The notes below the pieces were generated by a model that had not been told where the DNA came from, did not search any database, and saw nothing but the letters and a program-made list of their open reading frames with translations. DNA of 64,000 bases from contig NZ_JAFDVE010000022.1 of NCBI RefSeq assembly GCF_016888005.1, positions 62,001 through 126,000 on the forward strand. Reading direction: 5' to 3'. The position numbers were made by a program, and so were the translations under genes. This stretch comes from Phycicoccus sp. CSK15P-2. Its GTDB lineage: Bacteria > Actinomycetota > Actinomycetes > Actinomycetales > Dermatophilaceae. Within the stretch, counting starts at the first letter, position 1; each line of letters begins with the position of its first letter. Positions 1 to 8,302 of this stretch are shown piece after piece.

Positions 1-2
1 CC

Positions 3-800
3 GAGCCGCTGTGGGGCGGTAGCCCGAGCAAGCTGCTCGCCTTCCTCGACTGTCCGCGCCGCTACCGGATGCAGTACCTCGACACCCCGCGCCCGCCGGC
101 CCGGCCGCAGCGCGCGCACACCTCGCTCGGCATCGCCGTGCACAACGCACTGCGGGACTGGTGGGACCTGCCCGAGCGCACTCCGGAGGGCGGGGCGCGC
201 CTGGTCGAGAAGGCCTGGATCGACGTCGGCTTCCGGGACGCCGTACAGTCCGGGCGCTGGAGGCAGCGGATGCGGGACGCCGTCGCCGGCTATCTCGAGC
301 GCTCCGGGACGCAGGAGCGGCCGGTCGGCATCGAGCGCACCGTCTCCTTCGTCAGCGACGACCTGCGCGTCCAGGGCCGGGTCGACCGGCTCGACGACCG
401 CGCCGGCGAGCTCGTCGTCGTCGACTACAAGACCTCCCGGCAGGTGCCGACGGATGACGACGCCCGCACGTCGCTGCCGCTCGCGCTCTACGCCGCCGCG
501 GTGTGGAAGATGTTCCGCCGTCCGGTGCACCGGGTCGAGCTGCACCACGTCCCGTCGGGCACCGTCGTCGCCCACGAGCACACGCCCGAGTCGCTCGGCC
601 GGCACGTCGAGCGGGCCCGGTCGATCATGCGCGACGCCCGGAAGGCCGACGCCGACTTCGCACGTCACGGCGTCGGGTCCACGATGTTCCCGCCGGTCAC
701 CGGGCCGCTGTGCGGCTGGTGCGACCTGCGCGAGCACTGCCCCGAGGGGCAGGCCGCCGCACCCGAGAAGTCGGACTGGGCCGCACTCGGGGACGACTGA
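3..800 (+). CDS. RecB-family PD-(D/E)XK exonuclease (5' truncated)
   Basis: The gene enters from outside the window; the frame is open from base 3 and the last 265 residues are visible. It is the carboxy-terminal part of a RecB/Cas4-type exonuclease. The motif CPRRYRMQYL near the left edge gives the first Fe-S cysteine. The nuclease core RVDRLDD...GELVVVDYKTS follows at about bases 380-440. A closing CGWCDLREHC supplies three more cysteines, so a 4Fe-4S-stabilised nuclease fold is expected. It probably acts on DNA ends in repair, but no helicase partner is seen next to it. It converges on etfA with an 11-bp gap and is probably unrelated to the catabolic genes that follow. Confidence 0.85.
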   Translation, partial: EPLWGGSPSKLLAFLDCPRRYRMQYLDTPRPPARPQRAHTSLGIAVHNALRDWWDLPERTPEGGARLVEKAWIDVGFRDAVQSGRWRQRMRDAVAGYLERSGTQERPVGIERTVSFVSDDLRVQGRVDRLDDRAGELVVVDYKTSRQVPTDDDARTSLPLALYAAAVWKMFRRPVHRVELHHVPSGTVVAHEHTPESLGRHVERARSIMRDARKADADFARHGVGSTMFPPVTGPLCGWCDLREHCPEGQAAAPEKSDWAALGDD

Positions 801-811
801 CGGCCCGCGGC

Positions 812-1768
812 TCAGCCCAGCTCCTCGAGCACGGCGGGCAGCACCTCGTGCATGTCGCCGATGACGGCGTAGTCGGCCTTGGTCACCATCGGGGCGTCCG
901 GGTCGGTGTTGACGGCGATGATCGTCCGGCTCGACGCACAGCCCGCCCAGTGCTGGATCGACCCGGAGATGCCGCACGCGAGGTAGAGGTCCGGGGCGAT
1001 CCGGGACCCGGTCTGCCCCACCTGCTCGTGGTGCGGCCGCCAGCCGAGCGAGGTGACGACCCGGGAGACCCCGACGGCGCCGCCCAGCCGCTCCGCCAGC
1101 CGGTCGACCGCGGCGAACCCGTCCGGGCCCCCGGCACCCCGTCCGGCGCCGACGACGACCTTGGCGGCGGTGAGCCCGGAGGTGTCACCGCTCTCGCGCT
1201 TCTCGACCCGGACGACCTGCGCGCGCAGGTCCTGGGGGTCGATCGTCAGGGCGAGGGGTGCCACCCGGGCCGCACCGGGAGCATCGGCGGCCGACGGCTC
1301 GACCGCGTGCCCGGCCATCGTCAGCAGGCGGACCCGGCCGTCGACCGTCGCGCGCTCCAGTGCCGCACCGCCGACGACCTGCCGCTGGACCACGAGTGGT
1401 GCGAGCGACTCGACGGCGACGACGTTGGCGGCCATCCGCAGGTTCCGGCGGGCGGCGACGTGGGCGAGCACCTCGTTGCCACGGCCGGTCCCCGGGGCGA
1501 CGACCAGGTCGGCGCGGGCGGCCCGCCCCGCGGCCTCGACGACTGCGGCCCAGGCAGCGGCGGCGTACCGCTCGAGCGCGGGGTCGCCGGCCTCGTGGAC
1601 GACGGCGACCCCGGCGTCCCGGCAGTCGGCGACCACGGCCTCGGGGGCGGGCCCGACGACGACCGCGTGCAGGTCGCCCGCCCCGAGGGAACGGGCGAAG
1701 GTCAGGGCCTCGCGGGAGACGAGCGAGGCCCGTCCCTCCTCGACCTCGACGAGGACGACGACGCTCAT
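812..1768 (-). CDS. etfA: Electron transfer flavoprotein, alpha subunit
   Basis: This is the 318-residue, FAD-carrying large subunit of ETF, the usual length for the family. The carboxy-terminal FAD domain is clear: CGISGSIQHWAGC, then a VNTDPDAPMVTKADY segment and a DMHEVLP tail. Its ATG overlaps the TGA of etfB (ATGA at 1765-1768), so the subunits are translationally coupled. With etfB it accepts electrons from flavin dehydrogenases and passes them to ETF-quinone oxidoreductase, which is not in the window. Its place directly downstream of a dimethylglycine/sarcosine dehydrogenase-like gene suggests that enzyme is the donor. Whether it is also the cell's general ETF cannot be told from here. 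Confidence 0.95.
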   Translation of the reverse strand: MSVVVLVEVEEGRASLVSREALTFARSLGAGDLHAVVVGPAPEAVVADCRDAGVAVVHEAGDPALERYAAAAWAAVVEAAGRAARADLVVAPGTGRGNEVLAHVAARRNLRMAANVVAVESLAPLVVQRQVVGGAALERATVDGRVRLLTMAGHAVEPSAADAPGAARVAPLALTIDPQDLRAQVVRVEKRESGDTSGLTAAKVVVGAGRGAGGPDGFAAVDRLAERLGGAVGVSRVVTSLGWRPHHEQVGQTGSRIAPDLYLACGISGSIQHWAGCASSRTIIAVNTDPDAPMVTKADYAVIGDMHEVLPAVLEELG

Positions 1769-2538
1769 CCGTGCACCACCTTGAGCTCGCGCAGCACGGC
1801 GACCAGGCCCGGCGCCGCGGCCGTGCCCTCGCCGATGACGGTGACCTCGTTCGGCGGCGGCTCGGGGACCGTGAGCGCCTCGCGGCCGGCGCCGACCGGA
1901 GACCCGGTCCAGCCGAGCGTCTCTACCTCGGCCTTCTTCGCCTTCATCCGCCCCACGACGCTGGGGTACTTCGGGGACACACCGCCCTCGAGGACGGTGG
2001 CGACGGCAGGCAGCGCCACCTCGTAGACCTCGGTGCCCTCGGGACCCTCGCCGCGCAGCGTCGCGACGTCGCCGTCGACCTCGAGGGTCTGGACACCGGC
2101 GACGACCGGACGTCCGAGGAGGTAGGCGAGCCGCACCCCGACCTGGAAGTCGCCGGTGTCGGCGGCGTCGTTGCCGAGCAGGACGAGGCCGTACGTGCGG
2201 CCGGCCTCCTCGCGCACCCGCAGCGCCTCAGCGACCGCCGCCGCGACGTCCGCCGGGCCGAGGAGGTCGGGGTCGGCCTCGACGAGGATGCCGTCGGTCG
2301 CACCCACGGCGATCCCCGCACGGATCTGCTCGACGCTCTCGGCGGCCCCCACCGACAGCACGGTGACCGACCCGCCGGTGGACTCGGCCACCTGGACGGC
2401 GAGGGCGATCGCGGCCTCCTCGTGGGCGCTTGTCGTGTAGCCGGCGTACCGGCCGTCGACGCGCATGCCGTCCGGGGTCAGGACGACCTCGCCCGTGGGG
2501 TCGGGGACCCGCTTGACGCAGACGAGGACGTCGGTCAT
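1765..2538 (-). CDS. etfB: Electron transfer flavoprotein, beta subunit
   Basis: This is a 257-residue small subunit of ETF that binds AMP and docks on the alpha subunit. It begins MTDVLVCVKRVPDP, typical of EtfB. It carries a GNDAADTGDFQVG segment in mid-protein and a KAKKAEV region near residue 205, as in family members. The ATG at 2538 overlaps the stop of the upstream FAD-GcvT gene (ATGA at 2535-2538). The three genes FAD-GcvT, etfB and etfA therefore form a tightly coupled operon on the minus strand. A much longer open frame continues upstream of this start, but it only reads the dehydrogenase gene out of frame. Confidence 0.95.
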   Translation of the reverse strand: MTDVLVCVKRVPDPTGEVVLTPDGMRVDGRYAGYTTSAHEEAAIALAVQVAESTGGSVTVLSVGAAESVEQIRAGIAVGATDGILVEADPDLLGPADVAAAVAEALRVREEAGRTYGLVLLGNDAADTGDFQVGVRLAYLLGRPVVAGVQTLEVDGDVATLRGEGPEGTEVYEVALPAVATVLEGGVSPKYPSVVGRMKAKKAEVETLGWTGSPVGAGREALTVPEPPPNEVTVIGEGTAAAPGLVAVLRELKVVHG

Positions 2539-5060
2539 GCCCGGCCCCGGATGCGGTCGTTGGCCGGGTCGAACAGCGGCGTCGCGTCGACCGCGGCGAC
2601 GGTCACCGGGTAGAGCTCCTCCATGTACGACACGGCGAGCCCGGTGCCGACGACGGCCTGCTCCGGAGGCAGGAAGGCCATGAGGACGTGCTTGCCGAGG
2701 CTCGGCGCGGAGCCCGCGGTCGTCACGTACGGGTGCCGGCCGTGCCCGTCGGTCAGCGTGCCGCCCTCGCGGGTGAGGATCGGCTCGCCACCGAGCATGT
2801 AGCGCTTCACCCCGCTCGCCGAGGTGTGGTCGTCGACCGTCATCGAGCACAGGACGGCCTTCGGCGCCTCGCCCGCCTGCTCGACGACGGCGTCCTTGCC
2901 GATGAAGTCGGCGTCCTTCCACTTCGCCCGGGACATCCCGGTCTCCATCAGGGTGCGCTCGGTGTCGAGCTCGTAGCCGTAGGCGCGGTAGCCCTTCTCG
3001 ATGCGTCCGGTCGTGCCGTAGACGCCGATGCCGACCGGCACCATCCCGAGCGGCGTGCCGGCCTCGAGGAGCCGGTCCCACAGGGCCGCGCCCGCCTCCA
3101 TCGGCAGGTAGAGCTCCCAGCCGTACTCGCCGACGTACGAGATCCGCGAGGCGAGGACGGACAGCGCCCCGACCTCGATCTCGCGGCACGTGCCGAAGGG
3201 GAAGCCCTCGTGCGAGACGTCGGCGTCGGTGACGGACGCGAGGATCTCCTTCGCCTTCGGGCCCCACAGGCCGATCGTCGTCCAGCTCGAGGTGAGGTCG
3301 ACGACGACCGCGCCGCCGTCCTCGGGCATACGGTCCTCGAACCACTTCTTGTCGGCCATCCCGTGGGCGCCACCGGTGACGACCCGGAAGCGGTCGTGGG
3401 CCAGGCGCATGACGGTGAGGTCGGAGCGGAACCCTCCGCGTTCGTCGAGCACCGGGGTGTAGACGACCCGCCCGATCCGCACGTCGGCCTGCGCCACGAT
3501 GATGCGCTGGACGGCCTCGAGCGCCCTCGGCCCGACGACGTCGAAGACCGCGAACGCCGAGAGGTCGACGAGCCCGGCCGTCTCGCGCATCTGGAGGTGC
3601 TCGGCGTTGATGACGGGGGACCACCAGCGGGCGTCCCACTCGTGCTCGCGGGGCATCGTCGCCTCGGGCCCGAACTTCTCGACGAGCCCGGCGTTGCTCT
3701 CGTACCAGTGCGGGCGCTCCCACCCGGCGGCTTCGTAGAACACCGCGCGCAGGGCCTCCTGGGAGGCGTGCATCGGGGCCAGCCGGACGTTCCGGTTGCT
3801 GCCCCACTGCTCGCCGGGGTGGACGATGCCGTACGTCTTGTTGAAGGCCTCCGAGGTGCGCGCCCTGACGTGCGCGCGGGTGCGCTGGAACGGGTAGAAC
3901 CGGGCGATGTCGCTGTGGCCGAGATCGATCTCGGGGTTGCCGTGGGTCATCCACTCGGCGACGGCGCGGGCGGTGCCCGGGCCCTCCTTGATCCACACGG
4001 CGGCGCACGACCAGAGGCCCTTGACCTCGGGGGTCTCGCCGAGGACCGGGTAGCCGTCGGGGGTGAGCGAGAGCAGGCCGTTGATGGCGTAGCGGATCTC
4101 GGCCCGCTCGTCGCCGAGGAGCTCGGGCATGAGCTCGAGGGCCTGCTCGAGCTGCGGGTCGAAGTCGTCCTCGGTGAACGGCATCTCGGTGGGGGAGAGC
4201 TTCGCCTGCTCGATGGACGGGATGTCTTCCGGGTCCCACAGGATCGGGCGGTGGGCGTAGGAGCCGACCTCCATGTCCGAGCCGTGCTGGCGCTCGTAGC
4301 AGAAGGTGTCCATGTCGCGGATGATCGGGAAGGTGATCTCGCCGGGCCGCTCCGCGAGCACCTCGCAGGGCCCGACCGAGATCATCTGGTGCACCGCCGG
4401 GGTGAGCGGGATGCGGGCGCCTGCCATCCGGGCCAGCTTGGGGCTCCACACGCCGCAGGCGATGACGACGGTCTCGGCCTCGATCCGGCCCTGGTCGGTC
4501 TCGACGGCGCGGATCCGGCCGTCCACGACCTCCATCCCGAGGACCTCGACGTTGGGGACGGTCGTCAGCGCGCCCTTCTCGACGGCGCGCTCGCGCATGA
4601 TCGTGCCGGCCCGCAGGCTGTCGACGACGCCCACGGTGGGGAACCACGCGGCGCCGACGATGACGTCCTTGTCGAGGAAGGGGACCTTCTCGGCCACCTG
4701 CTCGGGGGTGACCATCTCGGCGGGGATTCCCCAGGCCTTGGCGCTGCTCATCCGGCGCCGCAGCTCCTCCATCCGCTCCTCGGTGCGGGCCACCTCGTAG
4801 CCGCCGGACTCGGTGAAGACGCCGAGCTCCTTGTACTGGCGCACCGAGTCGAGCGTGATGTCGGCGAACTCGCGCGAGTGGTCCACGGGGAAGATGAAGT
4901 TGCTCGCGTGGCCGGTGGAGCCACCCGGGTTGGGCAGGGGACCCTTGTCGATCTGGACGATGTCGGTCCAGCCCCGCTCGGCGAGGTGGTACGCGAGGGA
5001 GTTCCCGACGATTCCGGCGCCGATGACGACGCAGCGGGCGGAAGCGGGCAGAGCGGCCAT
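2535..5060 (-). CDS. FAD-dependent dimethylglycine/sarcosine dehydrogenase-like protein (DAO-GcvT fusion)
   Basis: This is an 841-residue two-domain enzyme. Residues 1 to about 400 form a D-amino-acid-oxidase-type FAD domain, with the dinucleotide motif VIGAGIVGNSLAYHL at about 12-26 and a GSTGHASN segment whose histidine matches the site of covalent flavin attachment in dimethylglycine dehydrogenases. The rest is a GcvT-like, tetrahydrofolate-binding domain that captures the released one-carbon unit as methylene-THF. Arthrobacter dimethylglycine oxidase is similar in size (about 830 residues), but here etfB and etfA follow with 4-bp overlaps, which favours a dehydrogenase that reduces ETF. 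The ATG at 5060 has an AAGGGA ribosome site. Candidate substrates are dimethylglycine and sarcosine, the products of betaine demethylation by the neighbouring MttB system. Confidence 0.85.
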   Translation of the reverse strand: MAALPASARCVVIGAGIVGNSLAYHLAERGWTDIVQIDKGPLPNPGGSTGHASNFIFPVDHSREFADITLDSVRQYKELGVFTESGGYEVARTEERMEELRRRMSSAKAWGIPAEMVTPEQVAEKVPFLDKDVIVGAAWFPTVGVVDSLRAGTIMRERAVEKGALTTVPNVEVLGMEVVDGRIRAVETDQGRIEAETVVIACGVWSPKLARMAGARIPLTPAVHQMISVGPCEVLAERPGEITFPIIRDMDTFCYERQHGSDMEVGSYAHRPILWDPEDIPSIEQAKLSPTEMPFTEDDFDPQLEQALELMPELLGDERAEIRYAINGLLSLTPDGYPVLGETPEVKGLWSCAAVWIKEGPGTARAVAEWMTHGNPEIDLGHSDIARFYPFQRTRAHVRARTSEAFNKTYGIVHPGEQWGSNRNVRLAPMHASQEALRAVFYEAAGWERPHWYESNAGLVEKFGPEATMPREHEWDARWWSPVINAEHLQMRETAGLVDLSAFAVFDVVGPRALEAVQRIIVAQADVRIGRVVYTPVLDERGGFRSDLTVMRLAHDRFRVVTGGAHGMADKKWFEDRMPEDGGAVVVDLTSSWTTIGLWGPKAKEILASVTDADVSHEGFPFGTCREIEVGALSVLASRISYVGEYGWELYLPMEAGAALWDRLLEAGTPLGMVPVGIGVYGTTGRIEKGYRAYGYELDTERTLMETGMSRAKWKDADFIGKDAVVEQAGEAPKAVLCSMTVDDHTSASGVKRYMLGGEPILTREGGTLTDGHGRHPYVTTAGSAPSLGKHVLMAFLPPEQAVVGTGLAVSYMEELYPVTVAAVDATPLFDPANDRIRGRA

Positions 5061-5092
5061 CTGGTGATCCCTTCGGTCGCGTCACTGGTGCG

Positions 5093-5122
5093 TATCGCGC
5101 AACTCGACGCTCATCGTGCAAC
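5093..5122 (-). promoter_or_regulatory. Direct-repeat operator upstream of the dehydrogenase-ETF operon
   Basis: Read on the minus strand, GTTGCACGATG (5122-5112) and GTTGCGCGATA (5103-5093) are direct repeats 19 bp apart, 33-62 bp upstream of the dehydrogenase start. The same GTTGCRCSAT element occurs twice at the start of the IclR gene just upstream (5985-6013). Two copies at each of two neighbouring promoters suggest a shared operator. That the IclR protein binds here is inference. Confidence 0.45.
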
Positions 5123-5204
5123 ACGTCTGCCCAGCATGACACGCCCGACCCCCGCTGCCAACCGCTGTCCGCGCGTCGTCTCGGACCGGTCGTGGTGGCC
5201 CGCC

Positions 5205-5987
5205 CTACCGGAGTGCGGGCTGGTGGGCCAGGTGCGCCGAGATCTCCCGCGTGGCCGCGAGCAGGAGCGGGACGATCTCCTCGACCCGCTGCGGGTTGAA
5301 GCGGAACGTCGGGCCGGAGACGCTGACGGAGGCCACGACGTCCCCGTGCTCGTCCCGCACCGGAGCGGCGATCGCGGTCAGCCCCACGTCGAGCTCGTCG
5401 GTGGCGAGGGCCCACCCTTGCTCGCGCACCCGCGCCAGCTCGGCGTCCAGGCGCGTGCGCTCGGTGATCGTCGCCGGGGTGTACGCGACGAGCTCGCCGA
5501 GCGTGCGGCCGAGCTCGGGCTCGACGAGCTCGCTCACGAGGACCTTGCCGTTGCTCGTCGCGTGGATCGGGATGTGCTGTCCGACCCAGTTGTACGTCGA
5601 GAGACTCGAGGCGCCGGCCACCTGGTCGACGTAGAGCGCCGCGCCACCGGAGAGCACCGCGAGGTTGACGGTCTCGCCGGTCTCGCCCGCGAGGCGGCGG
5701 ACGACCGGGCGCGCCTCCTGGGCCAGGTCGAGGCGGGCGTTGGTGGCTCCGGCGAGCTTGAGGATGCCGACGCCGAGCCGGTAGCGGCCGCGCTCCTCGA
5801 CCTGTTCGACGAGCCGGCGCCGCTCGAGGGCGGAGACGAGGCGGCTGGCGGTCGACTTGTGCACGCCCAGCTCGCGGGCCAGCTGGGTGACCCCGGCCTC
5901 ACCGTGCAGGGCGAGCAGCTCGAGGATCGTCACCGCCCGGTCGACGGACTGGACGGTGCTGCCGGCTTCACGATCCGTGGTGGGCAT
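5205..5987 (-). CDS. IclR-family transcriptional regulator (dehydrogenase-ETF operon)
   Basis: This is a 260-residue regulator with an amino-terminal winged helix (SVDRAVTILELL...GVTQLARELGVHKSTASRLVSALE, about residues 14-62) and an IclR effector-binding domain ending ISVSGPTFRFNPQRVEE-like (here SVSVSGPTFRF). It lies upstream of, and on the same strand as, the dehydrogenase-etfBA operon, separated by 144 bp. The ATG at 5987 has no Shine-Dalgarno sequence. A TACGGT box ends 6 nt upstream, so the mRNA is probably leaderless. Two GTTGCGCCAT repeats flank that box, which fits autoregulation. An effector such as a methylated glycine derivative is plausible but not shown. Confidence 0.88.
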   Translation of the reverse strand: MPTTDREAGSTVQSVDRAVTILELLALHGEAGVTQLARELGVHKSTASRLVSALERRRLVEQVEERGRYRLGVGILKLAGATNARLDLAQEARPVVRRLAGETGETVNLAVLSGGAALYVDQVAGASSLSTYNWVGQHIPIHATSNGKVLVSELVEPELGRTLGELVAYTPATITERTRLDAELARVREQGWALATDELDVGLTAIAAPVRDEHGDVVASVSVSGPTFRFNPQRVEEIVPLLLAATREISAHLAHQPALR

Positions 5988-6013
5988 GGCGCAACCGTAG
6001 CGAATGGCGCAAC
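5985..6013 (-). promoter_or_regulatory. iclR promoter with two GTTGCGCCAT repeats (leaderless start)
   Basis: On the minus strand GTTGCGCCATT (6013-6003) and GTTGCGCCATG (5995-5985) are near-identical direct repeats 18 bp apart. A TACGGT -10 box lies between them, and its last base is 6 nt before the ATG at 5987. The second repeat overlaps the start codon. The element matches the one at 5093-5122. Protein binding at the two copies would occlude the -10 region. Confidence 0.45.
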
Positions 6014-6142
6014 CTCGGCCGAGCGCCGTGGTCAGGGCAAGAGGAAGCCGATCCGGTCCAGCAGCCAGCGCCAGGCGGTGCGCACGTGTCGCATGGGCCC
6101 CATCGTGCCGTACCGAGGGCTGCGCGGGGCGCAGGACGGCGG

Positions 6143-6691
6143 TCAGCCGCCCCGGCGGTCGCGGCGGAGGAGCCCGTAGACCCAGGAGTCGGAGACCACT
6201 CCATCGACGACGCAGTCCTCGCGCAGGGTGCCCTCGCGGACGAAGCCCAGCTTCTCCAGCACCCGGGCCGACGCCGGGTTGCGGGTGTCGACCTCGGTCT
6301 GCACCCGGTTGAGGTCGAGGGTGCCGTAGGCCCAGGTCAGCAGCGCGCGCGACGACTCCGTGGCGAACCCCTGCCCCCACACGTCCTCGCGGAGGCAGAA
6401 CGTGATGCCTGCGCTGCGGAACCCCGGGTCCCAGTCGATGAGGCCGCACCAGCCGACGAACGTCCCGTCGGCCCGGCGCTCGACCGCGAGCCGGGCCCCG
6501 CCGCCCTCCTCGGCCAGCTGTCGGCATCCGGCGACGAAGCGGTCGGCGCGCTCTCGCTCGGCCCAGGGTGGGGCGTCCCAGTACCGCAGCACCCGGGCGT
6601 CGCTCATCAGCGCGAAGAGCGCGTCGGCGTCACCGTCCTCGACCGGGCGCAGCACCAGTCGGTCGGTGGTCAGGGTCGGCGTCGGGATCAT
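6143..6691 (-). CDS. GNAT-family N-acetyltransferase (RimJ/RimL-like)
   Basis: This is a 182-residue acetyltransferase that starts with TDRLVLRPVEDGDADALFAL, as RimJ/RimL-type proteins do. The acetyl-CoA-binding segment is REDVWGQGFATESSRALLTWAY, followed by NRVQTEVDTRNPASARVLEKLGF, the usual C-terminal helix-strand pair. The ATG at 6691 is preceded by an AGGG-containing ribosome site. It lies between the first iclR and mttB on the same strand, with gaps of 155 and 52 bp. The substrate is unknown and nothing ties it to the betaine genes beyond position. It could acetylate a ribosomal protein, a small amine or an antibiotic. Confidence 0.85.
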   Translation of the reverse strand: MIPTPTLTTDRLVLRPVEDGDADALFALMSDARVLRYWDAPPWAERERADRFVAGCRQLAEEGGGARLAVERRADGTFVGWCGLIDWDPGFRSAGITFCLREDVWGQGFATESSRALLTWAYGTLDLNRVQTEVDTRNPASARVLEKLGFVREGTLREDCVVDGVVSDSWVYGLLRRDRRGG

Positions 6692-6743
6692 GGCCCGACC
6701 CTGCCGAACCGGGGCGAGGGCCGCCAGCGGGTTTCCGGGGTTG

Positions 6744-8183
6744 TCAGTCTCCGAGCTCGGCGCGGCGGCGGACGACGTACTCCTCGAGCTCGGCGCGCAC
6801 GGCCTCGTCCAGGGGCGGCTGCTCGTACGCCTCGACGCGCGTCCGCCAGATCTCGGCGGCCCGGGCCGCGGTGTCCTTCGCCCCGTTCCGTACCCACCGC
6901 TCGTAGTTCTCCGACGAGCTGAGGAACGGCCGGTAGAAGCACGTGCGGAAGCGCTCCATCGTGTGCATCGAGCCGAGGAAGTGCCCGCCGTGCCCGACCT
7001 CCTGGTGGGCGTCGAATGCGAGCGAGCCCTCGTCGATCTCGAGCGGGGTGAACTCGTGCTGGAGCATCTCGACGATCTGGCAGTCGACGACGAACTTCTC
7101 GAACCCCGCGACGAGCCCGCCCTCGAGCCAGCCCGCGGAGTGCATGACCCAGTTGGCGCCCGCGAGGAAGGTCGGCATGAGGGTCATCAGCGCCTCGTAG
7201 CCCGCCTGGGCATCCGGCACCTGCGAGGACGTGAGCCCGCCGCCGGTACGGAACGGCAGCCCGAAGTGACGGGCGATCTGGCCGGTGCAGAGCAGCCCGA
7301 TGCCCGACTCGGGGGTCCCGAACATCGGGGAGCCCGACTGCATGTCGATGTTCGACAGGAACGACCCGAAGACCACCGGGCATCCCGGCCGGACGAGCTG
7401 GGCCAGCGCGATGCCGGACAGTGCCTCGGCGATCTGCTGGACGAGCGCTGCGGGGATGGTCACCGGGGACATCGCACCCATGAGGATGAACGGGGTCAGC
7501 ACGACCGGCTGGGCGGCCCCGGCGTACTCGAAGAGCGCGTCGAGCATCCGGTCGTCCCACCGCAGTGGTGAGTTGCAGTTGACGAGGCTGATCGATGCCG
7601 GGGTCGCCTCGATGGCCTCCCGGCCGCCGAAGAGGATCTCGGACATCGCGATGACGTCGCGCGCGTTCGTGCCGGAGACGACGTTGCCCATGTACACCTT
7701 GTCGGTGAGCGTCATGAGCGCGTACGTCATGTCGAGGTGGCGTGAGTCGAGCGGGGTGTCGTTGGGCTCGCAGACGACACCGCCGGCGGAGTCGAGCACC
7801 GCGAAGGACTGAGCGAGCCGGGCGAAGGTGCGGTAGTCCTCCATCGTCCCGTCGCGGCGCGTGTCACCCTCGCGGACGAACGGCGGGCCGTAGACGGCTC
7901 CGAACGCCATCGAGTCCCCGCCGAGGTGGATGCTGCGCTCCGGGTTGCGCGCCTGGACGTCGAACTCGCGCGGAGCCTTCGCCACCTGCTCGAGGACGAA
8001 CTCGGGGTCGAGGAAGACGGTGTTCTCCTCGACCCGCTGGCCGGCGGCCCGGAAGAGCTCGAGGGCCCGGTCGCTCATGAACTCGACGCCGATCTCGGTG
8101 ACGAGCCGCCGCCAGCCCGCGTCGAGGGCGGCCATGGCGTCGGCCGAGAGGATCTCGTAGCGCGGCATCCGGTTGGTGAACAT
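6744..8183 (-). CDS. MttB-family (trimethylamine methyltransferase-like) corrinoid methyltransferase, non-pyrrolysine
   Basis: This is a 479-residue member of the MttB superfamily, the usual length. These enzymes transfer a methyl group from a quaternary or tertiary amine to a cognate corrinoid protein. Family features include the opening LSADAMAALDAGWRRLVTEIG, the NCNSPLRWDD segment, GCPVVFGSFLSNIDMQSG and the closing H-G-G-H-FLGSMHTMERFR region. The frame is open throughout with no internal TAG, so it is a non-pyrrolysine homologue like glycine betaine (MtgB), proline betaine or carnitine methyltransferases. I chose ATG 8183 because GGAGGG lies 6 nt upstream; a GTG at 8231 gives 16 more residues without such support. 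It is divergent from the operon carrying the corrinoid protein. Glycine betaine is the likely substrate, from the dimethylglycine-type enzyme nearby. Confidence 0.85.
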   Translation of the reverse strand: MFTNRMPRYEILSADAMAALDAGWRRLVTEIGVEFMSDRALELFRAAGQRVEENTVFLDPEFVLEQVAKAPREFDVQARNPERSIHLGGDSMAFGAVYGPPFVREGDTRRDGTMEDYRTFARLAQSFAVLDSAGGVVCEPNDTPLDSRHLDMTYALMTLTDKVYMGNVVSGTNARDVIAMSEILFGGREAIEATPASISLVNCNSPLRWDDRMLDALFEYAGAAQPVVLTPFILMGAMSPVTIPAALVQQIAEALSGIALAQLVRPGCPVVFGSFLSNIDMQSGSPMFGTPESGIGLLCTGQIARHFGLPFRTGGGLTSSQVPDAQAGYEALMTLMPTFLAGANWVMHSAGWLEGGLVAGFEKFVVDCQIVEMLQHEFTPLEIDEGSLAFDAHQEVGHGGHFLGSMHTMERFRTCFYRPFLSSSENYERWVRNGAKDTAARAAEIWRTRVEAYEQPPLDEAVRAELEEYVVRRRAELGD

Positions 8184-8237
8184 GCGCGGCCCTCCGGGGG
8201 ACGAGACGTCGTTGACGGTGAGACGGCGCACATCCTA

Positions 8238-8276
8238 GCCTCATGATATGGGACGCTGAGTTCCATATCATGAGGC
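8238..8276. promoter_or_regulatory. Perfect 14-bp inverted repeat between mttB and iclR (operator)
   Basis: GCCTCATGATATGG at 8238-8251 is the exact reverse complement of CCATATCATGAGGC at 8263-8276, with an 11-bp spacer. The repeat lies in the 119-bp region between the divergent starts of the MttB gene (8183) and the IclR gene (8303). Position, symmetry and AT-rich arms in very GC-rich DNA point to an operator serving both promoters. The neighbouring IclR protein is the natural candidate to bind it. Confidence 0.7.
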
Positions 8277-8302
8277 AGCTCGAGACGACTCCGAGGAGCA
8301 CC

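Noticed and set aside
1765-5415. A 1216-codon open frame on the minus strand
   Set aside because: Only its last 257 codons (etfB) are real; the rest reads the dehydrogenase gene in the wrong frame and is Arg/Pro/Gly-rich with no motifs.
6032-6094. A 20-residue minus-strand ORF (MRHVRTAWRWLLDRIGFLLP) between the GNAT and iclR genes
   Set aside because: It has an amphipathic look but no good ribosome site or promoter and no further support; it could be chance.
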